Assembly: GCA_963728445.1 (NCBI GenBank)
Contig: CAVSJO010000006.1
Coordinates: 1,054,001 to 1,118,000, forward strand
DNA length: 64,000 nucleotides
Direction of reading: 5' to 3'
DNA from: CAVSJO01 sp963728445
Lineage (GTDB): Bacteria; Gemmatimonadota; Gemmatimonadetes; Longimicrobiales; RSA9
Under the pieces are notes generated by a model. It was not told the origin of the DNA, made no database searches, and saw only the letters and a program-made list of their open reading frames with translations. Positions 35,176 to 45,823 of the stretch are shown here, in pieces; within the stretch, counting starts at the first letter, position 1, and each line of letters begins with the position of its first letter. A program made the translations under genes and the position numbers.

Positions 35176-36533
35176 ACAACGCCATAGCCCGGCTCCTGAC
35201 GCTCGCCGCGCTCATCGGCGTCGGCGCTCTCCTCGGCGCTGTGCGGGCGCCCTCCCACGCAGGCGCCCTCGCCGCCATGTTCCTCGGCTTCACCCTGCTG
35301 ACGGCGTACGTCGCAGGCGACGTCGCAGCCTCCATCCGCCTACCCCGCGTCACCGGCTACGTGCTCAGCGGGATCCTCGTGGGGCCCCATGTGCTGGGCG
35401 TTCTGCTTCCGGAGACCGTCGCCGAGCTCCGGACGATCGACGAGCTGGCCCTGACGCTCATCGCCCTCACCGCAGGCGGGGAGCTGCGCCTGCGGGAGCT
35501 GCGTGGGAAGCTGACCTCCATCGTCTCCGTCTCGCTGTCGGTCATGGCGATCGTGGGCGTGGGCGTCTTCCTGGTCGTCCTGGCCGCCCGTCCGCTGATC
35601 CCGTTCCTGGCGGGCCGGTCCACGGGGATGGCCGTGGCTGTGGCCGCCCTGCTCGGCGTTTGGTGCGCCAACTCGTCTCCGGACGCGACCATCGCCGTGA
35701 TCAACGAATCGCGGGCGCGCGGGCCGCTCACGGAAACGATCGTCGGCGTCACCATCCTGAAGGACGTGCTCGTCATCATCGCCTTCGCCGCCGTCCTCGC
35801 CCTCGCCCGGCCGCTCTCGAACCCGGACGCCGGCGGCTTCGACGTCGCTCTCCTGACCTCGATGCTCTGGGAAGTGCTCGGCGCCCTCGCGGTGGGGACC
35901 CTCGCCGGCCTCGTGTTCGCACTCTACCTCGATCGCGTCGCCGCCCGCAGCGTCCTGGCGACCCTCGCCTTCGCGTTCCTGCTGACCCTGATCGCCGGCG
36001 CCCTCCACGTCGAGCTGCTCCTCACCGCCGTCGGCGCCGGTTTCGCGACGGAAAACTTCTCGTCCGCCGGGGACGCGCTCCTGGACGCCGTGGAGAGCAA
36101 CGCCCTCGTGGTGTTCGCCCTCTTCTTCGCCCTCGCCGGGGCCACCCTGGACCTGGGCGCCCTCCGCTCCTACGGCGCCCTCGCCCTCGGGTTCGTGCTG
36201 GTTCGCGGCGGCCTCACCTGGCTCGGCGTCCGCGTCGGCGCCCGGATGGCGAACACCCCGCCCGCCGTCGCCGGGCGCACCTGGATGGGGCTCGTATCCC
36301 AGGCCGGCGTCACCCTCGGACTGTCCCTGCTCGTCGCCCGGGAGTTCCCCGACTGGGGCCGCGACTTCATCGCGTTCACCACCGCGATCATCATCTTCCA
36401 CCTGCTCGTCGGTCCCGTCCTCCTGAAGCTGGCGCTGTCCCGTGCCGGCGAGTCCGAAGGGGCCCGAAATGGGACGGGCGGCGTCGCCGGGAGCCCGGCG
36501 CCTGGCACATCGCCTGCCTCCATGGGAGCCTGA
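35172..36533 (+). CDS. Cation:proton antiporter (CPA2-like, Na+/H+ exchanger family)
   Basis: The integral membrane protein has 453 residues and about 12 helices. Family signals are the inner repeats LPRVTGYVLSGILVGPHVLG and TIDELALTLIALTAGGEL, a central WCANSSPDATIAVINE segment, and a charged TILKDVLVIIAFA in place of the usual ion-binding helix acidic pair. The C-terminal part is FALFFALAGATLDL followed by GLVSQAGVTLGL. There is no Trk/RCK regulatory domain. GTG start overlaps the otsB stop by four bases. The ion specificity (Na or K) cannot be told. Confidence 0.82.
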   Translation: MNNAIARLLTLAALIGVGALLGAVRAPSHAGALAAMFLGFTLLTAYVAGDVAASIRLPRVTGYVLSGILVGPHVLGVLLPETVAELRTIDELALTLIALTAGGELRLRELRGKLTSIVSVSLSVMAIVGVGVFLVVLAARPLIPFLAGRSTGMAVAVAALLGVWCANSSPDATIAVINESRARGPLTETIVGVTILKDVLVIIAFAAVLALARPLSNPDAGGFDVALLTSMLWEVLGALAVGTLAGLVFALYLDRVAARSVLATLAFAFLLTLIAGALHVELLLTAVGAGFATENFSSAGDALLDAVESNALVVFALFFALAGATLDLGALRSYGALALGFVLVRGGLTWLGVRVGARMANTPPAVAGRTWMGLVSQAGVTLGLSLLVAREFPDWGRDFIAFTTAIIIFHLLVGPVLLKLALSRAGESEGARNGTGGVAGSPAPGTSPASMGA

Positions 36534-36551
36534 GCCTGCACGGCGGCGGGG

Positions 36552-36581
36552 TGGACGGCGGCGCCGGCCGCCTGCTACACT
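36552..36581 (+). promoter_or_regulatory. Candidate promoter of the CDF transporter gene
   Basis: TGGACG (36552-36557), an 18-base spacer and TACACT (36576-36581) lie 38 bases before the ATG, within the 86-base gap that separates this gene from the antiporter gene. Confidence 0.35.
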
Positions 36582-36619
36582 CCCCCGGCCCGTGCGCACA
36601 GCGGGGAGGGAGATCTGGC

Positions 36620-37771
36620 ATGAACTCGAGGGAGGACGGCGCGCGCGATCCGGTGGGGTCCGGAATCGGGCCCGGACCGAGCTGCAGGTGGCCGCCGGAG
36701 CGCGAGACGTCGGGATCGGGGATCGGCCATCGGCCCGCCGGGGACGACGAGGCGGGAGGGGGCGATGACCACGGGCACGAGCGCGGAGAGCACGGCCACG
36801 ACCACGCCCGAGGGGCCAGTCGGAAGGCGCTGCTGACGGTACTCGTGCTCACGGGGCTCTTCCTGATCGCGGAGGTCGTGGGGGGGATCCTCTCCCATTC
36901 CCTGGCCCTGCTGGCCGACGCGGGCCACATGCTCACGGACGTCGCGGCGCTCGGATTGTCTCTGTTCGCGCTGCGGTTCGCGCAGAGGCCGGCGACGGAA
37001 GAGAAGACGTATGGCTGGCTGCGGGTCGAGATCCTCGCCGCCCTGCTGAACGGCGCGGCGCTGATCGTGATCTCTCTCGTGATCTTCTACGAGGCGTGGG
37101 CGCGCCTGCACGAGCCGATGGAGATCCGGGGCGGACTGATGCTGGCCGTGGCCGCCGTCGGGCTGGTGGTGAACGTGGTCGCCGCCGTCCTGCTCCAGCG
37201 TTCGGCCGGGCACTCGCTGAACGTGCGGGGCGCGTACCTGCACGTGCTGGGTGACATGCTCGGCTCCGTGGGCGCCATCGTCGCCGCGGTGGTCATCATG
37301 ACGACGGGCTGGACGCCGGCGGATCCGCTGATCTCCGTGCTGGTGGGGCTTCTGATCCTCGCCGGCAGCTGGAAGCTGGTCCGGGAGTCGGTTGACATCC
37401 TGCTGGAGGCGGTGCCTCGGCACATCGACCTGGCCCGGGTGCGGGACGCCCTCGACGACATCCCGGGTGTCGAGGACGTCCACGACCTGCACGTGTGGAC
37501 GGTGACGAGCGGCGTCCTGGCCATGAGCGGGCACGCCGTCGTGCCCGAACCGGCGGACCATCAGGCGGCGCTGGACGCGATCCACGGGCGCATGCGCCAG
37601 CGATTCGGGATCGACCACGTGACGTTCCAGCTCGAGCGTGAAGCCATGTACGCCCGCGAGCACGGGCTCGTCCGCACGGAAGGCGTGCCGTGCGACAGCG
37701 ACGCCGAGCCGCGACGACAGAACGAGGGACCCGATGCGGGGCCCCCCACCCGAACCGATGACAGGACATGA
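36620..37771 (+). CDS. CDF-family divalent metal (zinc-type) efflux transporter
   Basis: The product has 383 residues. A long hydrophilic N-terminus of about 70 residues ends in a His-rich loop (HGHERGEHGHDHA), followed by six membrane helices and a cytoplasmic C-terminal domain. The metal-site motifs HMLTD (in LLADAGHMLTDVAA) and HVLGD (in AYLHVLGDMLGS) are the HxxxD pairs of CzcD/ZnT-type zinc exporters. The C-terminal domain has DVHDLHVWTV and SGHAVV. GGAGGG precedes the ATG. The last codons overlap fabI by ATGA. Confidence 0.92.
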   Translation: MNSREDGARDPVGSGIGPGPSCRWPPERETSGSGIGHRPAGDDEAGGGDDHGHERGEHGHDHARGASRKALLTVLVLTGLFLIAEVVGGILSHSLALLADAGHMLTDVAALGLSLFALRFAQRPATEEKTYGWLRVEILAALLNGAALIVISLVIFYEAWARLHEPMEIRGGLMLAVAAVGLVVNVVAAVLLQRSAGHSLNVRGAYLHVLGDMLGSVGAIVAAVVIMTTGWTPADPLISVLVGLLILAGSWKLVRESVDILLEAVPRHIDLARVRDALDDIPGVEDVHDLHVWTVTSGVLAMSGHAVVPEPADHQAALDAIHGRMRQRFGIDHVTFQLEREAMYAREHGLVRTEGVPCDSDAEPRRQNEGPDAGPPTRTDDRT

Positions 37772-38520
37772 TACTGAACGGAAAGCGCGTTCTCGTGACC
37801 GGGGTGCTGAACGACGCGTCCATCGCCTTCGGAGTCGCCCGACTCGCCCAGGAACAGGGCGCCGAAGTCGTGCTGACATCCTTCGGCCGTGCCGCGAAGC
37901 TCACCGAGCGCACCGCTCGGCGGCTGCCGGAGGAGGTGAAGGTCGTCGAGATGGACGTCACCCGGCAGGAGCACCTGGACTCGCTGGCCGAACGGATCGG
38001 CGGCCGCCTCGACGGCGTGCTGCACTCCATCGCCTACGCACCCCCGAGCTGCCTGGGCGGCGGCTTCATGACCGCGCCGTGGGAGGACGTCGGCGTCGCG
38101 CTCCAGGTCTCCGCCTACTCCCTCAAGTCCCTGGCCGTCGCGGTGCTGCCCATCCTCAACGAGGGCAGCGGCATCGTCGGCCTCGACTTCGACGCCTCAC
38201 ACGCATGGCCCGTCTACGACTGGATGGGCGTCTCCAAGGCCGCCCTGGAGGCCACGGCGCGCTATCTGGCCCGGGAGCTCGGCCCGAAGAAGGTGCGGGT
38301 CAACCTGGTAGCGGCCGGCCCGCTCAAGACCATCGCCGCCAAGGGGATCCCCGGCTTCAATCAGTTCGAGATCGCGTGGAAGGATCGCGCGCCCCTCGAG
38401 TGGAGCTTCACCGACACGGAGCCCGTCGCCCGCGCGTGCGTAGCCCTCATGTCGGAGTGGTTCCCGGCCACGACGGGCGAGATCGTCCACGTGGACGGCG
38501 GCTTCCACGCCGTAGGCTGA
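37768..38520 (+). CDS. fabI: Enoyl-[acyl-carrier-protein] reductase (FabI/InhA type)
   Basis: FabI reduces enoyl-ACP with NAD(P)H in fatty-acid elongation. The 250-residue SDR-like protein has GKRVLVTGVLNDASIAFGVA for dinucleotide binding, HSIAYAPPS and the active-site pair Tyr150 and Lys157 (YDWMGVSK, Y-x6-K spacing of FabI). The FDASHAWPVYDWMGVSKAAL stretch resembles actinobacterial InhA more than E. coli FabI. It is coupled to the CDF gene by a four-base overlap and precedes the yjbQ remnant by 13 bases. The substrate loop AGPLKTIAAKGIPGFNQF is intact. Confidence 0.92.
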   Translation: MILNGKRVLVTGVLNDASIAFGVARLAQEQGAEVVLTSFGRAAKLTERTARRLPEEVKVVEMDVTRQEHLDSLAERIGGRLDGVLHSIAYAPPSCLGGGFMTAPWEDVGVALQVSAYSLKSLAVAVLPILNEGSGIVGLDFDASHAWPVYDWMGVSKAALEATARYLARELGPKKVRVNLVAAGPLKTIAAKGIPGFNQFEIAWKDRAPLEWSFTDTEPVARACVALMSEWFPATTGEIVHVDGGFHAVG

Positions 38521-38533
38521 GGGCGACGTCGCC

Positions 38534-38948
38534 GTGACGGACCGCATCCGCGTCCGAACCACGGAGCGGGAGCAGCTCCTGGACGTCACCGCCGAGGTGC
38601 GTCGGTGGCTGCGGGAGAGCGGCGCCCTCGCCGGCGGCAGGGGCACGGGCGTCCTGCACCTGTGGTCCCTGCACACGACGTGCGGACTCACGGTGAACGA
38701 GGGCGCGGATCCGGACGTCGCCCGGGACGTGGTGACCACGCTCCGCCGCCTGGTCCCCCGCGCACGGCGACTACCGACACGCCGAGGGCAACTCCGACGC
38801 CCACATCAAGACCCTGCTGTGCGGCCCCGGCGAGACGCTGCTGGTCGAGGACGGCGAGCTCGTGCTCGGCACCTGGCAGGCCGTCTTCCTGGCCGAGTGG
38901 GACGGCCCCCGCAGCCGCGAGATCGCCCTCCGCTTCCTCCCCGCGTAG
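38534..38948 (+). pseudogene. yjbQ: YjbQ (UPF0047)-family gene with a single-base frameshift
   Basis: The first frame (from GTG 38534) encodes a good YjbQ N-terminus with LHTTCGLTVNEGADPDVARDV and LRRLVP. The family continuation GDYRHAEGNSDAHIK...VLGTWQAVFLAEWDGPRSR is present directly after it but in the next frame (from 38763 to the TAG at 38946-38948). Removing one C from the C5 run at 38755-38759 gives an uninterrupted protein of 137 residues, the normal family length, reading LVPAHGDYRHAEGN across the join. Both halves keep full motif conservation, so this is either a sequencing or assembly error or a very recent mutation. The protein family has been linked to a weak thiamin-phosphate-synthase activity. 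Confidence 0.85.
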
Positions 38949-39048
38949 CCCGCGACCGATCCAGCCCGCAAGCCGGTCAGGAAAACGGATCTTTCGGACG
39001 CCGCCGGTGTTCCATTGGCCCGCGCACCCATACCGTCTTTCGAGGACC

Positions 39049-40911
<1,863 letters not shown>

Positions 40912-41031
40912 GCTCCCGGACGGCGCCCGCCGCCCCGGCCGACCCGCCACCGACCTGCCACCGGCGGACGCGAGTCCCCAGGCCGCCCGTCCCGTGGCCG
41001 CGGATGGCATGAACCTGGCGCACCAAGACTC

Positions 41032-41059
41032 TTGACACGTGGCCGCGTCGGCATAGCTT
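41032..41059 (+). promoter_or_regulatory. Strong sigma-70-type promoter before the acidic ORF
   Basis: A perfect TTGACA (41032-41037) with a 16-base spacer and TAGCTT (41054-41059) lies about 40-60 bases before the possible start codons of the acidic ORF. No terminator is seen between this ORF and the 16S promoter, so its transcript may run into the rRNA leader. Confidence 0.65.
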
Positions 41060-41097
41060 GGCCCCGGTTCGCCCGTTGGTCACACACGCTACCGCAG

Positions 41098-41364
41098 ATG
41101 AGGGACGTTTCGCTGATGATCGCGCTGCACGACGAAGCCACGCCCGCGGACATCCTCCCCCTCGAGGACGCGGAGATCTTCGTACCTCTCATCCTTGCTC
41201 AGGACGAAGCGGACGAGGACTGGGAAGACGACGACTGGGAAGACGACGACGAGGACGAGGACTGGGACGAAGACGAGGACTGGGACGACGAGGACGACTG
41301 GGACGACGAAGACGAGGACTGGGAAGACGACGACTGGGACGAGGGCCAGGAAGAGGACGTCTGA
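41098..41364 (+). CDS. Extremely acidic small protein with repeated Asp-Trp motifs
   Basis: The ORF gives 88 residues from ATG 41098, or 82 from ATG 41116; the latter has GAGGGA 10 bases upstream and may be the real start. The first 35 residues are mixed (IALHDEATPADILPLEDAEI), and residues from about 40 on are nearly only Asp, Glu and Trp: seven tryptophans, each preceded by Asp (DWEDDDWEDDDEDEDW and onward), ending GQEEDV. There is no signal peptide or family match I know. It lies between typA and the 16S gene under its own promoter. The GAC/GAA/TGG codon repetition suggests slippage growth. A role as a metal, polycation or ribosomal-protein-binding acidic peptide is only speculation. Confidence 0.6.
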   Translation: MRDVSLMIALHDEATPADILPLEDAEIFVPLILAQDEADEDWEDDDWEDDDEDEDWDEDEDWDDEDDWDDEDEDWEDDDWDEGQEEDV

Positions 41365-41472
41365 GCGCGTGATCTGAGCATCCCGCCGCCGAGGTCGATC
41401 GGGGCGCGGCGAGGCGGGAAGCGACCCCACCGGGCAGCGCGTTGAAACGGCGCGCGGACCCCCCGCGAGTAC

Positions 41473-41501
41473 TTGACGGGGGCCGCGCGCTTCGTTATGC
41501 T
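41473..41501 (+). promoter_or_regulatory. 16S rRNA promoter
   Basis: TTGACG (41473-41478), a 17-base spacer and TATGCT (41496-41501) form the best promoter in the window at optimal spacing. It would start transcription near 41508, about 177 bases before the mature 16S end, a normal leader length. Confidence 0.75.
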
Positions 41502-41530
41502 TCTCGTCCTGCCGACGAAACGGTCGGCCG

Positions 41531-41543
41531 CTGTTTGACAACC
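41531..41543 (+). promoter_or_regulatory. BoxA-like antitermination element in the rRNA leader
   Basis: CTGTTTGACAACC resembles the boxA sequence of rRNA leaders (core CTTTGA). It lies about 23 bases after the predicted transcription start, where Nus-factor loading is expected. Confidence 0.45.
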
Positions 41544-41684
41544 GAGGTCGAGCAATCCGTGTGGGCTCCGTACCGCGAGTGTACCTTCTCGCGGGGACCG
41601 GCGTTTTTACGTCGGCGGAGACATGCAAAGGTAAATGATTCTGAACGTCAGGAAGGTTGGCGTTCGATGAGCTGTTCGAACTTT

Positions 41685-43250
<1,566 letters not shown>

Positions 43251-43372
43251 GGAGCACGCGAGTAAGAGCAACGGCAACGGGCCCCCAAGCCCCGCGCCAC
43301 CCCTCCAGGGGCCGCTCCGAAAGCCGCTCGGAAGTCGCACCACACGGATTGCCGACCCGGATGTCTATCAGG

Positions 43373-43401
43373 AGAGCCGGCCCTCGGGCCGGCTCTTTTT
43401 T
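43373..43401 (+). terminator. Intrinsic terminator downstream of the 16S gene
   Basis: A perfect 10-bp stem (43373-43382 with 43387-43396), with loop CTCG, is followed at once by a run of six or seven T. This is the cleanest intrinsic terminator in the window and lies between the 16S gene and tRNA-Ile. Confidence 0.9.
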
Positions 43402-43440
43402 ACGGGCCATTCCCCTGGTTGCGCGAACGCTCCCGCCCGG

Positions 43441-43469
43441 TTGCCCGTGTGGGTCGTTTTCGTTAGACT
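43441..43469 (+). promoter_or_regulatory. Candidate promoter of the tRNA-Ile gene
   Basis: TTGCCC (43441-43446), a 17-base spacer and TAGACT (43464-43469) place the transcription start near 43476, about 20 bases before the mature tRNA. Together with the terminator upstream this makes the tRNA an independent transcription unit. Confidence 0.55.
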
Positions 43470-43494
43470 CACACGCTCCGGTTCAGCCGGATCG

Positions 43495-43568
<74 letters not shown>

Positions 43569-43595
43569 TGGATAAAGCGTGGAGAAGCGGGAAAG

Positions 43596-43624
43596 GGACG
43601 GGGCTTCGGCTCCGTCCTTTTTTT
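43596..43624 (+). terminator. Intrinsic terminator after tRNA-Ile
   Basis: A 9-bp stem (43596-43604 with 43109-type partner 43609-43617, one G-T wobble) with a stable TTCG loop is followed by eight or so T. It lies 27 bases after the tRNA and only 15 bases before the start codon of the next gene. Confidence 0.88.
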
Positions 43625-43638
43625 CGTAACTTCATGGC

Positions 43639-44424
43639 ATGAGACAGTTGCTCGTCGCAGCGATCGCGGCGGGCGCCGTTGCGGCGGCGCCGACGGCGTC
43701 CAGCGCGCAGGTCGAGCCGCGCACTGCACGGTTCTGGGAAGCGGCCGCCGGTGGTGTCGTTGCGGGCGCCCTGATGGACGGCGTCGCACGCGAATACGCC
43801 ACGACGCACGGCGGTACCGCGCTCGGGCGCGCGGCCGCCGCCCTGGGGCCCGCGGGCCGTGCCGCCTTCTGCGTGCCGGCGCTGGCCGGCTCGTATCTCG
43901 TGGCATGGGCATCCGGGCGGCGGCCGTGGAAGGACGCCGTCCTCGAGGTCGCCGCGGGGTACGTGGCGGCCGATGCTGCGGAGAGCGTGCTGAAATCGGC
44001 GGTGGGGCGCCAGCGGCCCTACGTCGCCGGCGATCGGGATGCGTTCCACCCGTTCAGCGGCAGAGGCGAGTACCACTCCTTCCCGTCCGCCCACACCGTC
44101 CATGCCATGTCTCTCGCGGCCGGCATCGCCGAGGAGGTACACCGTCCCGTCGTCGCCGTACTGGTGTACTCGGCGGCAGGTCTGGTGGCGGCCCAGCGGG
44201 TCTACGGTGACTGGCACTGGACCAGCGACGTGGCCGCGAGCACCGTGCTGGCCATTGTCGCGAGTCGTACCACCATCGGAGCCGTGCGGCGGTGGCGCGG
44301 CAGCGCGGACGGCACGACCGAGAGAGCGGCCGCCGCGCCGGCCCGTGAGGCCTCGCGCGGCCGCGCGCTCCGGCTGCAAGTCGATCCGTCGCCGGCCGGG
44401 CTACGGGTGCGACTGACGTTCTGA
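43639..44424 (+). CDS. PAP2-family phosphatase (lipid phosphatase-like)
   Basis: The protein has 261 residues with a signal or membrane anchor (MRQLLVAAIAAGAVAAAPTA) and the three PAP2 phosphatase motifs: KSAVGRQRP, SFPSAH and RVYGDWHWTSDV. The catalytic residues are His in PSAH and His in WHWTSD. Such enzymes dephosphorylate phosphatidate, undecaprenyl pyrophosphate or similar lipids on the periplasmic side. The start codon is only 15 bases beyond the T-tract of the tRNA terminator; TAACTT at 43627-43632 could be a -10 giving a leaderless mRNA. The C-terminal 50 residues are Arg/Ala-rich. Confidence 0.85.
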   Translation: MRQLLVAAIAAGAVAAAPTASSAQVEPRTARFWEAAAGGVVAGALMDGVAREYATTHGGTALGRAAAALGPAGRAAFCVPALAGSYLVAWASGRRPWKDAVLEVAAGYVAADAAESVLKSAVGRQRPYVAGDRDAFHPFSGRGEYHSFPSAHTVHAMSLAAGIAEEVHRPVVAVLVYSAAGLVAAQRVYGDWHWTSDVAASTVLAIVASRTTIGAVRRWRGSADGTTERAAAAPAREASRGRALRLQVDPSPAGLRVRLTF

Positions 44425-44470
44425 GACGGTCCGGATTCAGACGCGTGGAGCCCCGGTCATGTGAAGGCCT

Positions 44471-44515
44471 CTTCATGTTCAGTTCACGGCTGCTTCATGG
44501 GCGCCGTGCGATATT
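44471..44515 (+). promoter_or_regulatory. Triple 11-bp-phased direct repeat with -10 element (predicted response-regulator operator, copy 1)
   Basis: CTTCAT (44471-44476), GTTCAC (44482-44487) and CTTCAT (44493-44498) repeat with an exact 11-base period. GATATT (44510-44515) follows 11 bases after the last repeat, so the last repeat takes the -35 position. The same arrangement occurs at 47326-47370. It lies upstream of the Met-rich protein gene and the two-component system genes. Confidence 0.7.
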
Positions 44516-44605
44516 GCGCCAGGCCCGTTGGGGCGGCGGCACGGTGCCGCCGTCGACCGAAAGGGTGGCGCGTCCGGAGGGCGCCGAATCGAGAGAGCGG
44601 ATGAT

Positions 44606-45121
44606 ATGTCGAAACGATTCATGACACGGGCGGGAAGCGCCGTGGCGGTAGTGGTCGTGGCCTGCGGCTCGGGCACGACAGCGCCGGCGGCGCAGACGCA
44701 GGTGGCGGCGGTGGTCCCGAATGGCGGCGCTACGGGTGTGGATCCGGCGGCGCCGATCACGGTGACGTTCAGCGGTCCGATGGCGACGGGGATGGACGCG
44801 TACGTGGCGCTGCACGAGGGCAGCCTGAAGGGGCCCGAGGTGGCGGGAACGTGGTCGTGGTCGACGGACCGAACGGCGCTGACGTTCACGCCGTCGGCGC
44901 CGTTGAAGGCGCAGACCGCCTACACGCTGCATCTTGGCGGCGGCATGCGGGACGCGGACGGCGATTCCATCGGCTATGAGCGCTGCGTGGAGGCCATGGG
45001 CGGACAATGGGCCACTCAGCAGATGATGGCGGGTATGATGGGGTCGGGTGGGATGATGGGCTCAGGGTGGCAGAACGCGAATGGCACGTACGGCATGGTG
45101 TTCACGTTCACGACGGCGTGA
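44606..45121 (+). CDS. Ig-like lipoprotein with a Met-rich motif, head of the copper/silver locus
   Basis: The product has 171 residues with a lipobox-like VVVACGS after a hydrophobic signal. Residues about 34-125 form a Big_5-type (SbsA Ig-like) domain: VAAVVPNGGATGVDPAAPITVTFSGPM ... AGTWSWSTDRTALTFTPSAPLKAQTAYTLHL (given as pieces). The C-terminal part has QQMMAGMMGSGGMMGSG, a methionine cluster of the kind that binds Cu(I) or Ag(I) in CusF/CopC-type proteins. It lies 21 bases before the response regulator gene on the same strand and under the phased-repeat promoter. A periplasmic metal-binding role is inferred from motif and context. Confidence 0.72.
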   Translation: MSKRFMTRAGSAVAVVVVACGSGTTAPAAQTQVAAVVPNGGATGVDPAAPITVTFSGPMATGMDAYVALHEGSLKGPEVAGTWSWSTDRTALTFTPSAPLKAQTAYTLHLGGGMRDADGDSIGYERCVEAMGGQWATQQMMAGMMGSGGMMGSGWQNANGTYGMVFTFTTA

Positions 45122-45142
45122 CCGAGGGGACGGAGGGCGGCG

Positions 45143-45823
45143 ATGCGGCTCCTGGTGATCGAGGATGATCGCAAGGTCGGCAGCTTCCTGGAGCGCGGTC
45201 TGCGCGAGGACGGCTACGAGGTCGACGTCGCGAACGACGGCGTGGAGGGCGCGCTGAACGCCCACGTCTACGATTACGACGCGCTGCTGGTGGACGTGAT
45301 GCTGCCGGGCAAGAACGGCTACGAAATCGTGCACGAGCTTCGCACCAGCGGCAGGACGGTGCCGATCCTGATGCTGACCGCGCGGGACGCGACGGAGGAC
45401 ATCGTGCGGGGGCTGGACGCCGGCGCCGACGACTACCTCACGAAGCCGTTCAGCCTGGACGAGCTGCTGGCGCGGGTCCGGGCGCTGGTACGACGGGGCG
45501 GGGCGGCGCGCCTGGCACGGCTCGTCTACCGGGATCTGGAGATGGACCGCGTGCGGCACGTCGCGAAGCGCGGCGGTGAACTCCTGGACCTCACGGCCAA
45601 GGAGTTCGAGCTGCTCGAGCACTTCCTGCTGCGCCCGGAGGAGGTGATCCGCCGCACCGAGCTGCTGGAGAAGGTGTGGGACCTCACGTTCGACCCCATG
45701 TCGAACGTGGTCGACGTGCACATCGCGAACCTGCGCCGCAAGCTGCGCGATGGCGATCGCTCCGCCCTTATCCACACCATGCGGGGGGTGGGCTACATCC
45801 TGCGCGAGGACCCCGCGACGTGA
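45143..45823 (+). CDS. OmpR-family response regulator (CusR/CopR-like)
   Basis: The 226-residue protein has a receiver domain with phosphoacceptor Asp51 (LLVDVMLPGKNGYE), acidic pocket Glu7-Asp8-Asp9 and Lys in TKPF, followed by a winged-helix OmpR-type DNA-binding domain (LDLTAKEFELLEHFLLRP, DPMSNVVDVHIANLRRKL, VGYILRE). The sequence pattern fits the CusR/CopR/PcoR heavy-metal group. It overlaps the sensor kinase gene by four bases. The phased YTTCAY repeats at 44471 and 47326 are the natural candidates for its binding sites, since OmpR-type regulators bind direct repeats spaced by one helical turn. Confidence 0.92.
   Translation: MRLLVIEDDRKVGSFLERGLREDGYEVDVANDGVEGALNAHVYDYDALLVDVMLPGKNGYEIVHELRTSGRTVPILMLTARDATEDIVRGLDAGADDYLTKPFSLDELLARVRALVRRGGAARLARLVYRDLEMDRVRHVAKRGGELLDLTAKEFELLEHFLLRPEEVIRRTELLEKVWDLTFDPMSNVVDVHIANLRRKLRDGDRSALIHTMRGVGYILREDPAT

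Larger units (their letters stand above)
41365..41684 (+). other. 16S rRNA leader region without a supported gene
   Basis: This 320-base stretch has no credible coding sequence. It holds the rRNA promoter (41473-41501), a boxA-like element (41531-41543) and an AT-richer segment (about 41610-41685) immediately before the mature 16S 5' end. Confidence 0.7.

Noticed and set aside
38605..39048. N-terminal extension of typA
   Set aside because: The frame runs antisense-like through yjbQ; TypA family proteins start at the MIRNVAIIAHVDHGKTT position.
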